A stretch of 64,000 nucleotides of DNA from Ramlibacter pallidus (GTDB lineage Bacteria > Pseudomonadota > Gammaproteobacteria > Burkholderiales > Burkholderiaceae_C): contig NZ_JADDIV010000002.1 in assembly GCF_015070875.1 (NCBI RefSeq), positions 827,611 through 891,610 on the forward strand. The letters run 5' to 3'. Of the stretch, positions 27,569 through 35,665 are shown one piece after another. The notes beneath the pieces are model-generated. The model saw only the letters and a program-made list of their open reading frames with translations, did not search any database and was not told the DNA's origin. The first letter of the stretch is position 1; every line of letters begins with the position of its first letter. The translations under genes were made by a program, and so were the position numbers.

Positions 27569-28495
27569 TCAGAGGCGTTGCTGGATGTTGGTGTAGCCGG
27601 CGGCGCTGGAAGCCTGCGCGGGCGGGATGGCGTCACCGTGCACCGGCGTCACCGGGAACACGGCGTTGATCTGCCCGGTGCCCGAGGCGCCGAAGTAGGG
27701 CGTGACGACGTCCACCTTCCCGTCATATTCCGACCAGCCCAGCGCGCCGAGCAGCATGGCCGTGTCGTGCATGAAGCCTTCACCGTGGCCCTTGGCCGCG
27801 TACTCGGGCAGCATGCCGCAGAAGCGCTTCCAGTCGCCGGCCTGCCACATGCGCACCACGTCCTCGTCGAGCGCTTCGAGGAAGGGGCTCCAGATGCGGA
27901 AGGCGTATTCCGGCGCCAGGCCGTTCTGCGCGAAGCGATGCGACAGCGAGCCGCTGGCGAAGAACGCGACCGTGCCGTCGTAGTGGTCCTCCACCGCGCG
28001 CCGCATCGCCCAGCCGAGGCGGGCACTGTCGTTCAGGTAATGCGCCTGGCACAGGGCCGACACCGAGACCACCCGGAAGTGGCGGTCGGCGTTCATGTAG
28101 CGCATGGGCACCAGCGTGCCGTACTCGGGCGCCAGCGTGGTTTGCGCATGCGCCAGCGTCTCCACGCCCCAGTCGTTGCAGACTTCCGCCAGCAGCTGGC
28201 CCAGGCGCGGGTTGCCGGGGAAGGCATAGGGCATGTTGCTGATGAAGTGCGGCAGCTCGTTGCTGGTGTAGACGCCTTCGAACTGGGCGCCGCAGTTGAT
28301 GTGGTAGTTGGCGTTGACCAGCCAGTGCGTGTCGAACACCACGATGGTGTCCACGCCCAGTGCCCGGCAGCGCCGGCCGATCTCGACGTGGCCGTCGATC
28401 GCGTCCTGCCGCGACCCGTGGCGGTCGCCCGGCAGCTCGCTCAGGTACATCGAGGGCACGTGCGTGATCTTGGCGGCGAGAGCGAGCTGGCCCAT
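27569..28495 (-). CDS. hpaD: 3,4-dihydroxyphenylacetate 2,3-dioxygenase HpaD
   Basis: This 308-residue extradiol ring-cleavage enzyme of the LigB family (type III) opens homoprotocatechuate to 5-carboxymethyl-2-hydroxymuconate semialdehyde. Iron-site histidines are expected in KITHVPSMYLSE and FDTHWLVNANYHI, and further residues in FFASGSLSHRF and HDTAMLLGALGW. The ATG at 28495 lies 2 nt after the hpaE stop. It uses the LigB-type fold as in E. coli HpaD, not the vicinal-oxygen-chelate type. Confidence 0.94.
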   Translation of the reverse strand: MGQLALAAKITHVPSMYLSELPGDRHGSRQDAIDGHVEIGRRCRALGVDTIVVFDTHWLVNANYHINCGAQFEGVYTSNELPHFISNMPYAFPGNPRLGQLLAEVCNDWGVETLAHAQTTLAPEYGTLVPMRYMNADRHFRVVSVSALCQAHYLNDSARLGWAMRRAVEDHYDGTVAFFASGSLSHRFAQNGLAPEYAFRIWSPFLEALDEDVVRMWQAGDWKRFCGMLPEYAAKGHGEGFMHDTAMLLGALGWSEYDGKVDVVTPYFGASGTGQINAVFPVTPVHGDAIPPAQASSAAGYTNIQQRL

Positions 28496-28497
28496 GG

Positions 28498-29955
28498 TCA
28501 GGTCCCCCAGTGCGGGATGTGGTGCGAACCCAGGGACACGGCGATGTTCTTGGGCTCCAGGAACACCTCGTAGCTCCAGGTACCGCCCTCGCGTCCGGTG
28601 CCCGAGGCCTTGGTTCCGCCGAAGGGCTGGCGCAGGTCGCGCACGTTCTGGCTGTTGACGAAGCACATGCCGGCCTCGATGCTGGCGGCGACACGGTGCG
28701 CCCGGCCGATGTTCTCGGTGAACACGTAGCTCGAGAGGCCGTAGGGGATGTCGTTGGCGATGCGGATCGCATCGGCCTCGTCCTCGAACGGGATCAGGCA
28801 CGCGACGGGGCCGAAGATCTCGTCCTGCGCGATCTTCATGGCGTTGTCGACGTCGGCGAAGACCGTGGGCAGCACGTAGTTGCCCTTCTTCACGCGGTCG
28901 GGCAGCAACGGCGCCTCCAGGCCGCCGCACAGCAGCGTCGCGCCTTCCTTCTGCCCGAGTTCGATGTAGCCGCGCACCTTGGCGAGGTGGCCCTGCGAGA
29001 TCATGGGACCGATGATGCTCTTCTCGTCGAGCGGGTCGCCCACGGCGATCTTCTTCGCGCGCGCGACGAACCTGTCGACGAAACCCGCGTAGATGGACTT
29101 CTGCACCAGGATGCGGCTGCCGGCCGTGCAGCGCTCGCCGTTGTTGGAGAAGATCATGAACACGGCGGCGTCGAGCGCGCGCTCCAGGTTCGCGTCCTCG
29201 AACACCACAAAGGGCGACTTGCCGCCCAGCTCCATGCTGAACTTCTTCAGGCCGGCTGCCTTGACGATGCGGTGGCCGGTGGCCGTGGAGCCGGTGAAAG
29301 AGATGGCGCGCACGTCCGGATGGCGCACCAGCGGTTCGCCGGCCTGCTGGCCGTAGCCGTGCACGACGTTCAGCACGCCGGCCGGGATGCCGGCTTCCAG
29401 CGCGAGTTGGCCCAGCCGCGCGGCCGTCATCGGCGACAGCTCGCTCATCTTCAGCACCGCGGTGTTGCCGAAAGCGAGGCAGGGCGCGACCTTCCAGGTG
29501 GCCGTCATGAACGGCACGTTCCAGGGCGAGACCAGCGCACAGACCCCGACCGGATGGAACAGCGTGTAGTTCAGGTGCGTGGGCGTCGGGTACGTGTGGC
29601 CGTCCACCCGCGTGCACATCTCGGCGAAGTAGTGGAAGTTGTCGGCGGCGCGCGGCACCAGCTGCTTGCCGGTCTGCGCGATCACCTGGCCGCTGTCGTC
29701 GGTTTCCGTGCGCGCGATCTCCGGCACGTGCTGCGCGATCAGGTCGCCGAGCTTGCGGATCAGTTTCGCGCGCTCGGGCGCCGGCAGGCCGGCCCACTTC
29801 GGGAAAGCGGCCTTGGCCGCGGCGACCGCCTGGTCCACTTCCGCTTCGCCGCCCGAGGCGACCTCGGCCAGCACTTCCTGCGTGGCGGGATTGACGGTCT
29901 GGAAGTAGTCGGCCGATGCGACGCTCTTCCCGGCGATGAGGTGCTCGATGCGCAT
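28498..29955 (-). CDS. hpaE: 5-carboxymethyl-2-hydroxymuconate semialdehyde dehydrogenase HpaE
   Basis: This 485-residue NAD-dependent aldehyde dehydrogenase oxidises the ring-cleavage semialdehyde. The catalytic Cys is in NNGERCTAGSRIL, the general base Glu in MELGGKSPFVVF, NAD-site FTGSTATGHRI and Asn in VSPWNVPFMTATWK. It starts 1 bp after the hpaG2 stop. Length and motifs are standard. Confidence 0.95.
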   Translation of the reverse strand: MRIEHLIAGKSVASADYFQTVNPATQEVLAEVASGGEAEVDQAVAAAKAAFPKWAGLPAPERAKLIRKLGDLIAQHVPEIARTETDDSGQVIAQTGKQLVPRAADNFHYFAEMCTRVDGHTYPTPTHLNYTLFHPVGVCALVSPWNVPFMTATWKVAPCLAFGNTAVLKMSELSPMTAARLGQLALEAGIPAGVLNVVHGYGQQAGEPLVRHPDVRAISFTGSTATGHRIVKAAGLKKFSMELGGKSPFVVFEDANLERALDAAVFMIFSNNGERCTAGSRILVQKSIYAGFVDRFVARAKKIAVGDPLDEKSIIGPMISQGHLAKVRGYIELGQKEGATLLCGGLEAPLLPDRVKKGNYVLPTVFADVDNAMKIAQDEIFGPVACLIPFEDEADAIRIANDIPYGLSSYVFTENIGRAHRVAASIEAGMCFVNSQNVRDLRQPFGGTKASGTGREGGTWSYEVFLEPKNIAVSLGSHHIPHWGT

Positions 29956-29956
29956 G

Positions 29957-30709
29957 TCAGGGACTGCCGATGGTGTTCATGAGGGCGCCGATGCCTTCGA
30001 TCTCGGTGACGACGATGTCGCCCGGCTGGCAATCGACCACGCCGTCCGGCGTGCCGGTCAGGATCACGTCGCCGGGGTTCAGCGTCATGAAGCCGGAAAG
30101 GTATTCGACGAGGAAAGGCACGTCGAACACCATGTCCTTCGTGCTGCCCTTCTGCGTGACGGCGCCGTTCACGGTGGTCTGCAAGGCCAGGGCCATCGGG
30201 TCGGCGATGTCCGCCGCGTCGACCAGCCAGGGGCCGATGGGCGTGGCGCCGTCGCGGTTCTTCACGCGCAGGTTGGGCCGGTACCAGTTCTCGAGGTGGT
30301 CGCGGATCGCGTAGTCGTTGGCGACCGTGTAGCCGGCGATGAAGCCGTACGCGTCCTCGCGCCGGACCTTCTTCGCCTGGCGGCCGATCACGACCGCGAG
30401 CTCGCATTCGTAGTGCATGAACTGCACGCCGGCCGGACGGACCGTGACCTGCCGGTGGCCTGCCAGCGCGCGCTCGCCCTTCAGGAACACGAGCGGCTCG
30501 TCCGGTGCCTTGAACGCCAGTTCCTTCGCGTGGTCGGCGTAGTTCAGCCCCAGCGCCACGACCGTACGCGGCCGGTCCGTGGGCGGCAGCGGCGGCAGCC
30601 AGGTGACCTGGTCGGGCCACAGGCGACGGGCATCTTCCAGCACGACCTGGCCGTCGCGCTCGGTGGCGTTGTGGACGATGCCGTCGACGATGACGCGGGC
30701 GCGCTTCAT
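29957..30709 (-). CDS. hpaG2: HpaG2: fumarylacetoacetate-hydrolase-fold subunit of the 5-oxopent-3-ene-1,2,5-tricarboxylate decarboxylase/isomerase
   Basis: This 250-residue FAH-domain protein corresponds to one half of the bifunctional HpaG of E. coli, which isomerises and decarboxylates the acid made by HpaE. The metal motif HYECELAVVIGR, GYTVANDYAIRD and LNPGDVILTGTPDGV are present. Here hpaG is split in two genes, as in several pseudomonads and Burkholderiales. The start overlaps the hpaG1 stop by 4 nt. Confidence 0.9.
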   Translation of the reverse strand: MKRARVIVDGIVHNATERDGQVVLEDARRLWPDQVTWLPPLPPTDRPRTVVALGLNYADHAKELAFKAPDEPLVFLKGERALAGHRQVTVRPAGVQFMHYECELAVVIGRQAKKVRREDAYGFIAGYTVANDYAIRDHLENWYRPNLRVKNRDGATPIGPWLVDAADIADPMALALQTTVNGAVTQKGSTKDMVFDVPFLVEYLSGFMTLNPGDVILTGTPDGVVDCQPGDIVVTEIEGIGALMNTIGSP

Positions 30710-31326
30710 GCGGACTCCGCCACCAGCAGGTTGCTCAGGGTGCCCAGCGCGGGCATGGAGATGTCGATGCGGTCGCCCGCCTTCGCGCGCGGCCGGGGCA
30801 CGTCGCAGCCCAGCATGAGCATGTCGCCCTCGCCGAGCGTCATGAACTCGCTGACGTCGGCCAGCAGCTTGTCGGCCGGCCGCACCAGTTGCGAGAAGCG
30901 CACCGTCTGCTTCAGCTCGCCGTTGATGCGCACTTCCAGCTTGAACACGGCCGGGTCGCCGGCTTCGTTGCGGGCGCGGATGCGGTCGCCGATGCCGAGG
31001 AAGCCGTCGAGGGCGTTGAACCGGACGGGCGGCCGGAAGAAGCTGTCCTGCGGCAGGCGCAGGTCGTTCATCAGCACGTAGCCCTCCACCTCGCGCGGCG
31101 ACTTCATCACCATGGCCACGGTGGCGCCCACTTCGACTTCGGTACCCGCCGGCACGCGGATGGTGCCGCCGTTCTCGGTCCACGTGTTCGCCGGCTTGAC
31201 GTAGAGGACGGGGGCCTGTGGGGGCGCCTTGTAGGGTGGCTCGTTGACCTGGGTGCCGAGCGCGTCGAGCTCCCCGCGGAAGTTCATCAGCGTGCCGTAC
31301 ACCGTGCCTCGCTTGACCAGGCTCAT
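30706..31326 (-). CDS. hpaG1: HpaG1: FAH-fold partner subunit of the HpaG decarboxylase/isomerase
   Basis: This 206-residue protein corresponds to the other half of E. coli HpaG: KRGTVYGTLMNFRGELDALG at the N terminus, LYVKPANTW, EGYVLMNDLRLPQDSFFRPP and LGCDVPRPRAKAGDRIDISM. Together with HpaG2 it should form the complete decarboxylase/isomerase. It overlaps hpaR by 4 nt at its start and hpaG2 by 4 nt at its end, so all three are translationally coupled. Confidence 0.9.
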   Translation of the reverse strand: MSLVKRGTVYGTLMNFRGELDALGTQVNEPPYKAPPQAPVLYVKPANTWTENGGTIRVPAGTEVEVGATVAMVMKSPREVEGYVLMNDLRLPQDSFFRPPVRFNALDGFLGIGDRIRARNEAGDPAVFKLEVRINGELKQTVRFSQLVRPADKLLADVSEFMTLGEGDMLMLGCDVPRPRAKAGDRIDISMPALGTLSNLLVAESA

Positions 31327-31754
31327 GGATGCTCCAGTGCGATCAGTTCGTCGAGCAGCTCGTAGAGCTGCGCCAGTTTCTGCTTGCCCAGCGACCGTTC
31401 GAGCCACTGGTAGTGGTCTTCGATGGTGCAGGAAAGCCGCTGCACCATCTTCCGGCCGCGCGGCGTGGCCTCGACCACCGTCCGTCGCTGGTCGGCCGGG
31501 TCGCGCTCGCGCCGGATCAGCCCGTCGCGCTCCATGCGCGCCAGCACGCCGGTGAGGCTGGGCCCCAGGATGTAGGCCTCGCGCGCGACGCGGCCGGTCT
31601 CCACCGTGCCGTGTTCGCCCAGCACGCGCAGCACGCGCCATTGCTGGTCCGACAGCCCATGCTCGCGCAGGCTCGGCCGTGTGTGCGTCATCACCGATTC
31701 GCGGGCCTGCAGCAACAGGCGAGGGAGGTTGCGGTGGACGAAAGTCGTACTCAT
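31323..31754 (-). CDS. hpaR: MarR-family repressor HpaR of the homoprotocatechuate operon
   Basis: This 143-residue winged-helix MarR protein matches HpaR/HpcR (NLPRLLLQARESVMTHTRPSLREHGLSDQQWRVLRVL; DNA-binding wing RRERDPADQRRTVVEATPRG). It probably represses the operon and is released by 4-hydroxyphenylacetate or homoprotocatechuate. It is the first gene of the operon and lies 12 bp downstream of a perfect 16-bp palindrome, which makes autoregulation and operon control likely. Confidence 0.93.
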   Translation of the reverse strand: MSTTFVHRNLPRLLLQARESVMTHTRPSLREHGLSDQQWRVLRVLGEHGTVETGRVAREAYILGPSLTGVLARMERDGLIRRERDPADQRRTVVEATPRGRKMVQRLSCTIEDHYQWLERSLGKQKLAQLYELLDELIALEHP

Positions 31755-31765
31755 GGGCGGCCGTT

Positions 31766-31781
31766 ATTTAACATGTTAAAT
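31766..31781. promoter_or_regulatory. HpaR operator candidate (perfect 16-bp palindrome)
   Basis: ATTTAACATGTTAAAT is a perfect palindrome, AT-rich in very GC-rich surroundings, 12 bp upstream of the hpaR start codon. Its size and symmetry suit a MarR-family dimer. It overlaps the predicted -10 element of the operon promoter. Confidence 0.75.
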
Positions 31782-31800
31782 GAAGCGCGGCGCCGGTCAA
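31773..31800 (-). promoter_or_regulatory. Putative sigma-70 promoter of the hpa operon
   Basis: On the minus strand TTGACC (31800-31795) is followed after 16 bp by TAACAT (31778-31773). The -35 matches 5 of 6 consensus positions, the -10 about 4 of 6. The -10 lies inside the HpaR palindrome, so bound repressor would block RNA polymerase. Confidence 0.5.
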
Positions 31801-31857
31801 GCGGGACGTCCCCACATCGTGCCGATGAGTTGGCGGCGGCCGCCCTACACTCCAGCC

Positions 31858-33246
31858 ATGGCGAAGGACAAGACGGTCTACAGCTGCACCGAATGCGGCG
31901 GCAGCAGCCCCAAGTGGCAAGGCAAGTGCCCGCACTGCGGCGCCTGGAACACGCTCATCGAAGGGGTGGCCGAGGCGCCGGCGGCCACGCGCAACCGCTT
32001 CGCGTCGCTGGCACCGGCTTCCGAAGTCGCGGTGCTGGCCGACATCGAGGCGGCCGAGGTGCCGCGCACGCCCACGGGCATCGGCGAACTCGACCGCGTG
32101 CTGGGCGGCGGCATCGTCGAGGGCGGCGTGGTGCTGATCGGCGGCGACCCCGGCATCGGCAAGTCCACGCTGCTGCTGCAGGCGCTCGACGGCCTGCAGC
32201 GCTCGGCACTTCCGACGCTGTATGTCACGGGCGAAGAGAGCGGAGCCCAGGTGGCGCTGCGTTCGCGCCGGCTCGGGCTGGAGCAGTCGCAGGTGAAGGT
32301 GCTGGCGGAGATCCAGCTGGAGAAGATCCTGGCGACGATTGCGGCGCAGCAGCCGGCCGTCGCGGTGATCGACTCGATCCAGACGGTGTATTCGGACCAG
32401 CTCACCTCCGCGCCCGGCTCCGTGGCGCAGGTGCGTGAATGCGCGGCGCACCTCACGCGCGCCGCCAAGTCCGGCGGCACCACCATCGTGCTGGTCGGCC
32501 ATGTCACCAAGGAAGGCGCGCTGGCCGGGCCGCGCGTGCTGGAGCACATGGTGGACACGGTGCTCTATTTCGAGGGCGACACGCATTCCAGCTTCCGCCT
32601 GGTGCGGGCGATCAAGAACCGCTTCGGCGCGGTCAACGAGATCGGCGTCTTCGCGATGACGGAGAAGGGCCTCAAGGGCGTCGCCAACCCGAGCGCGATC
32701 TTCCTGTCGCAGCACAGCGAGCCGGTGCCCGGCAGCTGCGTGCTGGTCACCCTGGAAGGCACGCGGCCGATGCTGGTGGAGATCCAGGCGCTGGTGGACA
32801 GCGGCGGCCCCAGCCCGAGGCGGCTGTCCGTCGGGCTGGACCGCGACCGGCTTGCGATGCTGCTGGCGGTGCTGCACCGGCACGCCGGCGTGGCCTGCAT
32901 GGACCAGGACGTCTTCGTCAATGCGGTGGGCGGCGTGCGCATCAGCGAACCGGCGGCCGACCTGGCGGTGATGCTGGCGATCGCGTCGTCGCTGCGCGGC
33001 CGGGCCTTGCCCAAGGGCTTCCTCGCCTTCGGCGAGGTCGGCCTGGCCGGCGAGGTGCGGCCGGCGCCGCGGGGCCAGGAACGCCTGCGCGAAGCGGCCA
33101 AGCTCGGCTTCTCGGTGGCGATCGTGCCGAAGGCCAACGCGCCCAAGCCGGGCGCGCGCGGCGCGGCCAGGGAAATGGAAGGCCTCACGATCCACCCGGT
33201 GGAGCGGATCGAGGAAGCGTTGGAAGTGGTGAGGGGACTCGCATGA
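31858..33246 (+). CDS. radA: DNA repair protein RadA
   Basis: This 462-residue hexameric RecA-like helicase processes recombination intermediates. It has an N-terminal C4 zinc finger (Cys10, 13, 24, 27: CTECGGSSPKWQGKCPHC), Walker A GGDPGIGKST, Walker B VAVIDSIQT, the RadA-specific KNRFG motif in AIKNRFGAVNE and a C-terminal Lon-like domain (FVNAVGGVRISEPAADLAV). The ATG at 31858 places the zinc finger at the usual position. It is coupled by a 4-nt overlap to a phosphoesterase. Confidence 0.97.
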   Translation: MAKDKTVYSCTECGGSSPKWQGKCPHCGAWNTLIEGVAEAPAATRNRFASLAPASEVAVLADIEAAEVPRTPTGIGELDRVLGGGIVEGGVVLIGGDPGIGKSTLLLQALDGLQRSALPTLYVTGEESGAQVALRSRRLGLEQSQVKVLAEIQLEKILATIAAQQPAVAVIDSIQTVYSDQLTSAPGSVAQVRECAAHLTRAAKSGGTTIVLVGHVTKEGALAGPRVLEHMVDTVLYFEGDTHSSFRLVRAIKNRFGAVNEIGVFAMTEKGLKGVANPSAIFLSQHSEPVPGSCVLVTLEGTRPMLVEIQALVDSGGPSPRRLSVGLDRDRLAMLLAVLHRHAGVACMDQDVFVNAVGGVRISEPAADLAVMLAIASSLRGRALPKGFLAFGEVGLAGEVRPAPRGQERLREAAKLGFSVAIVPKANAPKPGARGAAREMEGLTIHPVERIEEALEVVRGLA

Positions 33247-34043
33247 AACTGGCCGTGCTGTCGGACATCCATGGCAACCTGCCCGCGCTGCGGGCGGTGC
33301 TGGAAGACGTGGAACGCGAACGCGTGGACACCATCGTCAACCTCGGCGACATCCTCAGCGGCCCGCTGCTGCCGCGCGAGACGGCGGACTTCCTGATGGC
33401 GCGCGACCTCATCACCATCGCCGGCAACCACGAGCGCCAAGTGCTGCAGATGAAGGACGCCGGCGGCGCGCCGGACCTGCGCAGCAGCGACGGCTACGCC
33501 GTGTCGCAGCTGCAGGCGCCGCACTACGACTGGCTGCGCACGCTGCCCGCGACGCACTGGCTCGCCGACGACGTGCTGCTGGTGCACGGCACGCCGTCGA
33601 CCGACCTGGTGTACTGGCTGGAGACCATCACGCGCGATTTCGGCAACGAGGGTTCGCGCGGCATCCGTGCGGCATCGGCGGGGGAAATCGCCACGCGCAT
33701 GGCGGCCGGCGGCGGCGCCGAGCGTGCCTCGCTGGTGCTGTGCGGCCACAGCCACGTGCCCCGCGTGGTCCAGAGCGCCAGCACGCTGGTCGTCAACCCG
33801 GGCAGTGTCGGCCTGCAGGCTTACGAGGACGACCACGTGGCGCGCCACTGCACCGAAAACGGCAGCCCGCATGCGCGCTACGCGATCGTCGAGCGGCGGC
33901 CCGCGGGCTGGACGGCGAGGCTTTGCAGCGTGGCCTACGACTGGCACGCGATGGAGCGCCTTGCCGCGGCGAACGGCCGCCCGGACTGGGCGCATGCGCT
34001 CGCCACGGGCCGCATGCCCGCGCTGGGACAATGGCGCCCATGA
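33243..34043 (+). CDS. Metallophosphoesterase (YfcE/MJ0936-like)
   Basis: This 266-residue calcineurin-like phosphoesterase has metal-site motifs VLSDIHGNLPAL (D-x-H), NLGDI (GD), GNHE, VHGTPSTD and CGHSHVPRV (GHSH). It is probably a cytoplasmic phosphodiesterase; the substrate is unknown. The start overlaps the radA stop (ATGA) and its end overlaps the next gene by 4 nt, forming a coupled set. Confidence 0.9.
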   Translation: MKLAVLSDIHGNLPALRAVLEDVERERVDTIVNLGDILSGPLLPRETADFLMARDLITIAGNHERQVLQMKDAGGAPDLRSSDGYAVSQLQAPHYDWLRTLPATHWLADDVLLVHGTPSTDLVYWLETITRDFGNEGSRGIRAASAGEIATRMAAGGGAERASLVLCGHSHVPRVVQSASTLVVNPGSVGLQAYEDDHVARHCTENGSPHARYAIVERRPAGWTARLCSVAYDWHAMERLAAANGRPDWAHALATGRMPALGQWRP

Positions 34044-34462
34044 ACTTCCAGAAGATCGCCCTGCCGATCCTCGGCGTGGCCGTGGTCGCCATCGCCTACC
34101 GCGCCTATGGCTGGGGCGGGGTGGCGCTGGCCGCCGGCGGCATCGTGATGTGGATGCTGCTGCACTTCACCCGCATGATGAAGGTGCTGCAGGGCGCCGC
34201 CAACCGGCCGGTCGGCTGGGTGGACAGCGCGGTGATGCTCCACGCGAAGCTGCGCCCCGGCGTCAACCTGCTGCACGTGATGGCGCTGACCAAGGCCATC
34301 GGCGAGCTGCTCAGCGAGAAGGACGCGCAGCCGGAGGTCTTCCGCTGGACCGACGGCTCCGGCTCGCACGTCACCTGCGAGTTCGTGCAGGGCAAGCTGG
34401 TGAAGTGGACGCTGTTCCGCCCGCCCGTCCCGGAAGAAGGCGCGGCGGCGCCTGCCCCGTAA
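34040..34462 (+). CDS. Small membrane protein, function unknown
   Basis: The protein has 140 residues. There is one clear hydrophobic N-terminal region of about 40 residues, probably two helices (IALPILGVAVVAIAYRAYGW and GVALAAGGIVMWMLLHF). A soluble C-terminal domain of about 90 residues follows, ending Pro/Ala-rich. Relatives in Comamonadaceae are sometimes labelled glycerate kinase, but no kinase motif is present and I would not use that name. It overlaps the phosphoesterase stop by 4 nt. Confidence 0.75.
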   Translation: MNFQKIALPILGVAVVAIAYRAYGWGGVALAAGGIVMWMLLHFTRMMKVLQGAANRPVGWVDSAVMLHAKLRPGVNLLHVMALTKAIGELLSEKDAQPEVFRWTDGSGSHVTCEFVQGKLVKWTLFRPPVPEEGAAAPAP

Positions 34463-34502
34463 AATGGCCGGTTTCCGCGATTCCACGTAGAAGGACACTT
34501 TC

Positions 34503-35441
34503 ATGAGCCCGCAAGCAGCCTCGATGGCCGACCGTGACGGCAAGATCTGGATGGACGGCGAGCTGGTCGAGTGGCGCGACGCCAAGATCCACGTGCTCAC
34601 CCACACGCTGCACTACGGCTGCGGCGCGTTCGAAGGCGTCCGCGCGTACAACACCGTCAACGGCACGGCGATCTTCCGCCTGCAGGAACACACCGACCGC
34701 CTGTTCAACAGCGCCAAGATCCTGCGCATGCAGCTGCCCTTCTCCAAGGAGCAGTTCAACGAGGCGCAGAAGCAGGTCGTCAAGGCCAACAAGCTGGAGT
34801 CCTGCTACATCCGCCCGCTGGTGTGGATCGGCTCGCAGAAGCTGGGCGTCAGCCCGAAAGGCAACACCATCCACGGGATGATCGCGGCCTGGGCCTGGGG
34901 CGCCTACCTGGGCGAGGAAGGCATGCAGCGCGGCATCCGTGTCAAGACCTCCAGCTACACGCGCCACCACGTCAACATCACGATGACGCAGGCCAAGGCG
35001 GTCAGCAACTACAGCAACTCCATCCTGGCCAACATGGAAGCGGTGGACGACGGCTACGACGAGGCCCTGCTGCTCGACGCCTCCGGCTTCGTCTCCGAAG
35101 GCGCGGGCGAGAACATCTTCGTCATCAAGGACGGCGTGATCTACACGCCCGACCTGTCCGCCGGCGCCCTGAACGGCATCACGCGCAACACCGTCTTCCA
35201 CATCGCCAAGGACCTGGGCCTGGAGATCGTGCAGAAGCGCATCACGCGCGACGAGGTCTACATCTCGGACGAGGCCTTCTTCACCGGCACGGCCGCGGAA
35301 GTGACGCCCATCCGCGAACTCGACCGCGTGCAGATCGGCGCCGGCAAGCGCGGCCCGCTCACCGAGAAGATCCAGACGGCGTTCTTCGACATCGTCAACG
35401 GCCGCAATCCCAAGTACGCCCACTGGCTCACCCGGGTCTGA
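34503..35441 (+). CDS. ilvE: Branched-chain amino acid aminotransferase IlvE
   Basis: This 312-residue class IV PLP aminotransferase interconverts Leu/Ile/Val and their 2-keto acids. The PLP lysine is expected in MTQAKAVSNYSNS; other motifs are HYGCGAFEGVRAY, EGAGENIFVIKDG and FFTGTAAEVTPI. AGAAGGAC lies upstream of the ATG at 34503. It is followed 2 bp later by a zinc-finger gene. Confidence 0.95.
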   Translation: MSPQAASMADRDGKIWMDGELVEWRDAKIHVLTHTLHYGCGAFEGVRAYNTVNGTAIFRLQEHTDRLFNSAKILRMQLPFSKEQFNEAQKQVVKANKLESCYIRPLVWIGSQKLGVSPKGNTIHGMIAAWAWGAYLGEEGMQRGIRVKTSSYTRHHVNITMTQAKAVSNYSNSILANMEAVDDGYDEALLLDASGFVSEGAGENIFVIKDGVIYTPDLSAGALNGITRNTVFHIAKDLGLEIVQKRITRDEVYISDEAFFTGTAAEVTPIRELDRVQIGAGKRGPLTEKIQTAFFDIVNGRNPKYAHWLTRV

Positions 35442-35443
35442 CC

Positions 35444-35665
35444 ATGAGCACGCCCATCCGCAAGGAAGCCGTCGTCGAACTGGCGGCCCAGGATCTCAAC
35501 GCCAACGGCGGCATCTTCTGTCCCAGCCCCAAGGCGGACATGAAGCTGTGGAACAGCCACCCGCGCATCTACCTCGATGTCGCGGGCAGCGGCGCGGCCA
35601 AGTGCCCGTACTGCGGCACCGTGTACAAGCTGCGCGAGGGCGAGCATTTCGGGGCCCACCACTAA
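35444..35665 (+). CDS. Zinc-finger (zf-CHCC) domain protein
   Basis: This 73-residue protein has a CHCC zinc site: Cys26, His39, Cys54, Cys57 (FCPSP...NSHPRIYLDV...KCPYCGTVYKL). It is related to the NDUFS6-type zinc domain; the bacterial role is not established. It starts 2 bp after ilvE and its 3' part overlaps the nominal 5' part of waaF in another frame. Confidence 0.9.
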   Translation: MSTPIRKEAVVELAAQDLNANGGIFCPSPKADMKLWNSHPRIYLDVAGSGAAKCPYCGTVYKLREGEHFGAHH

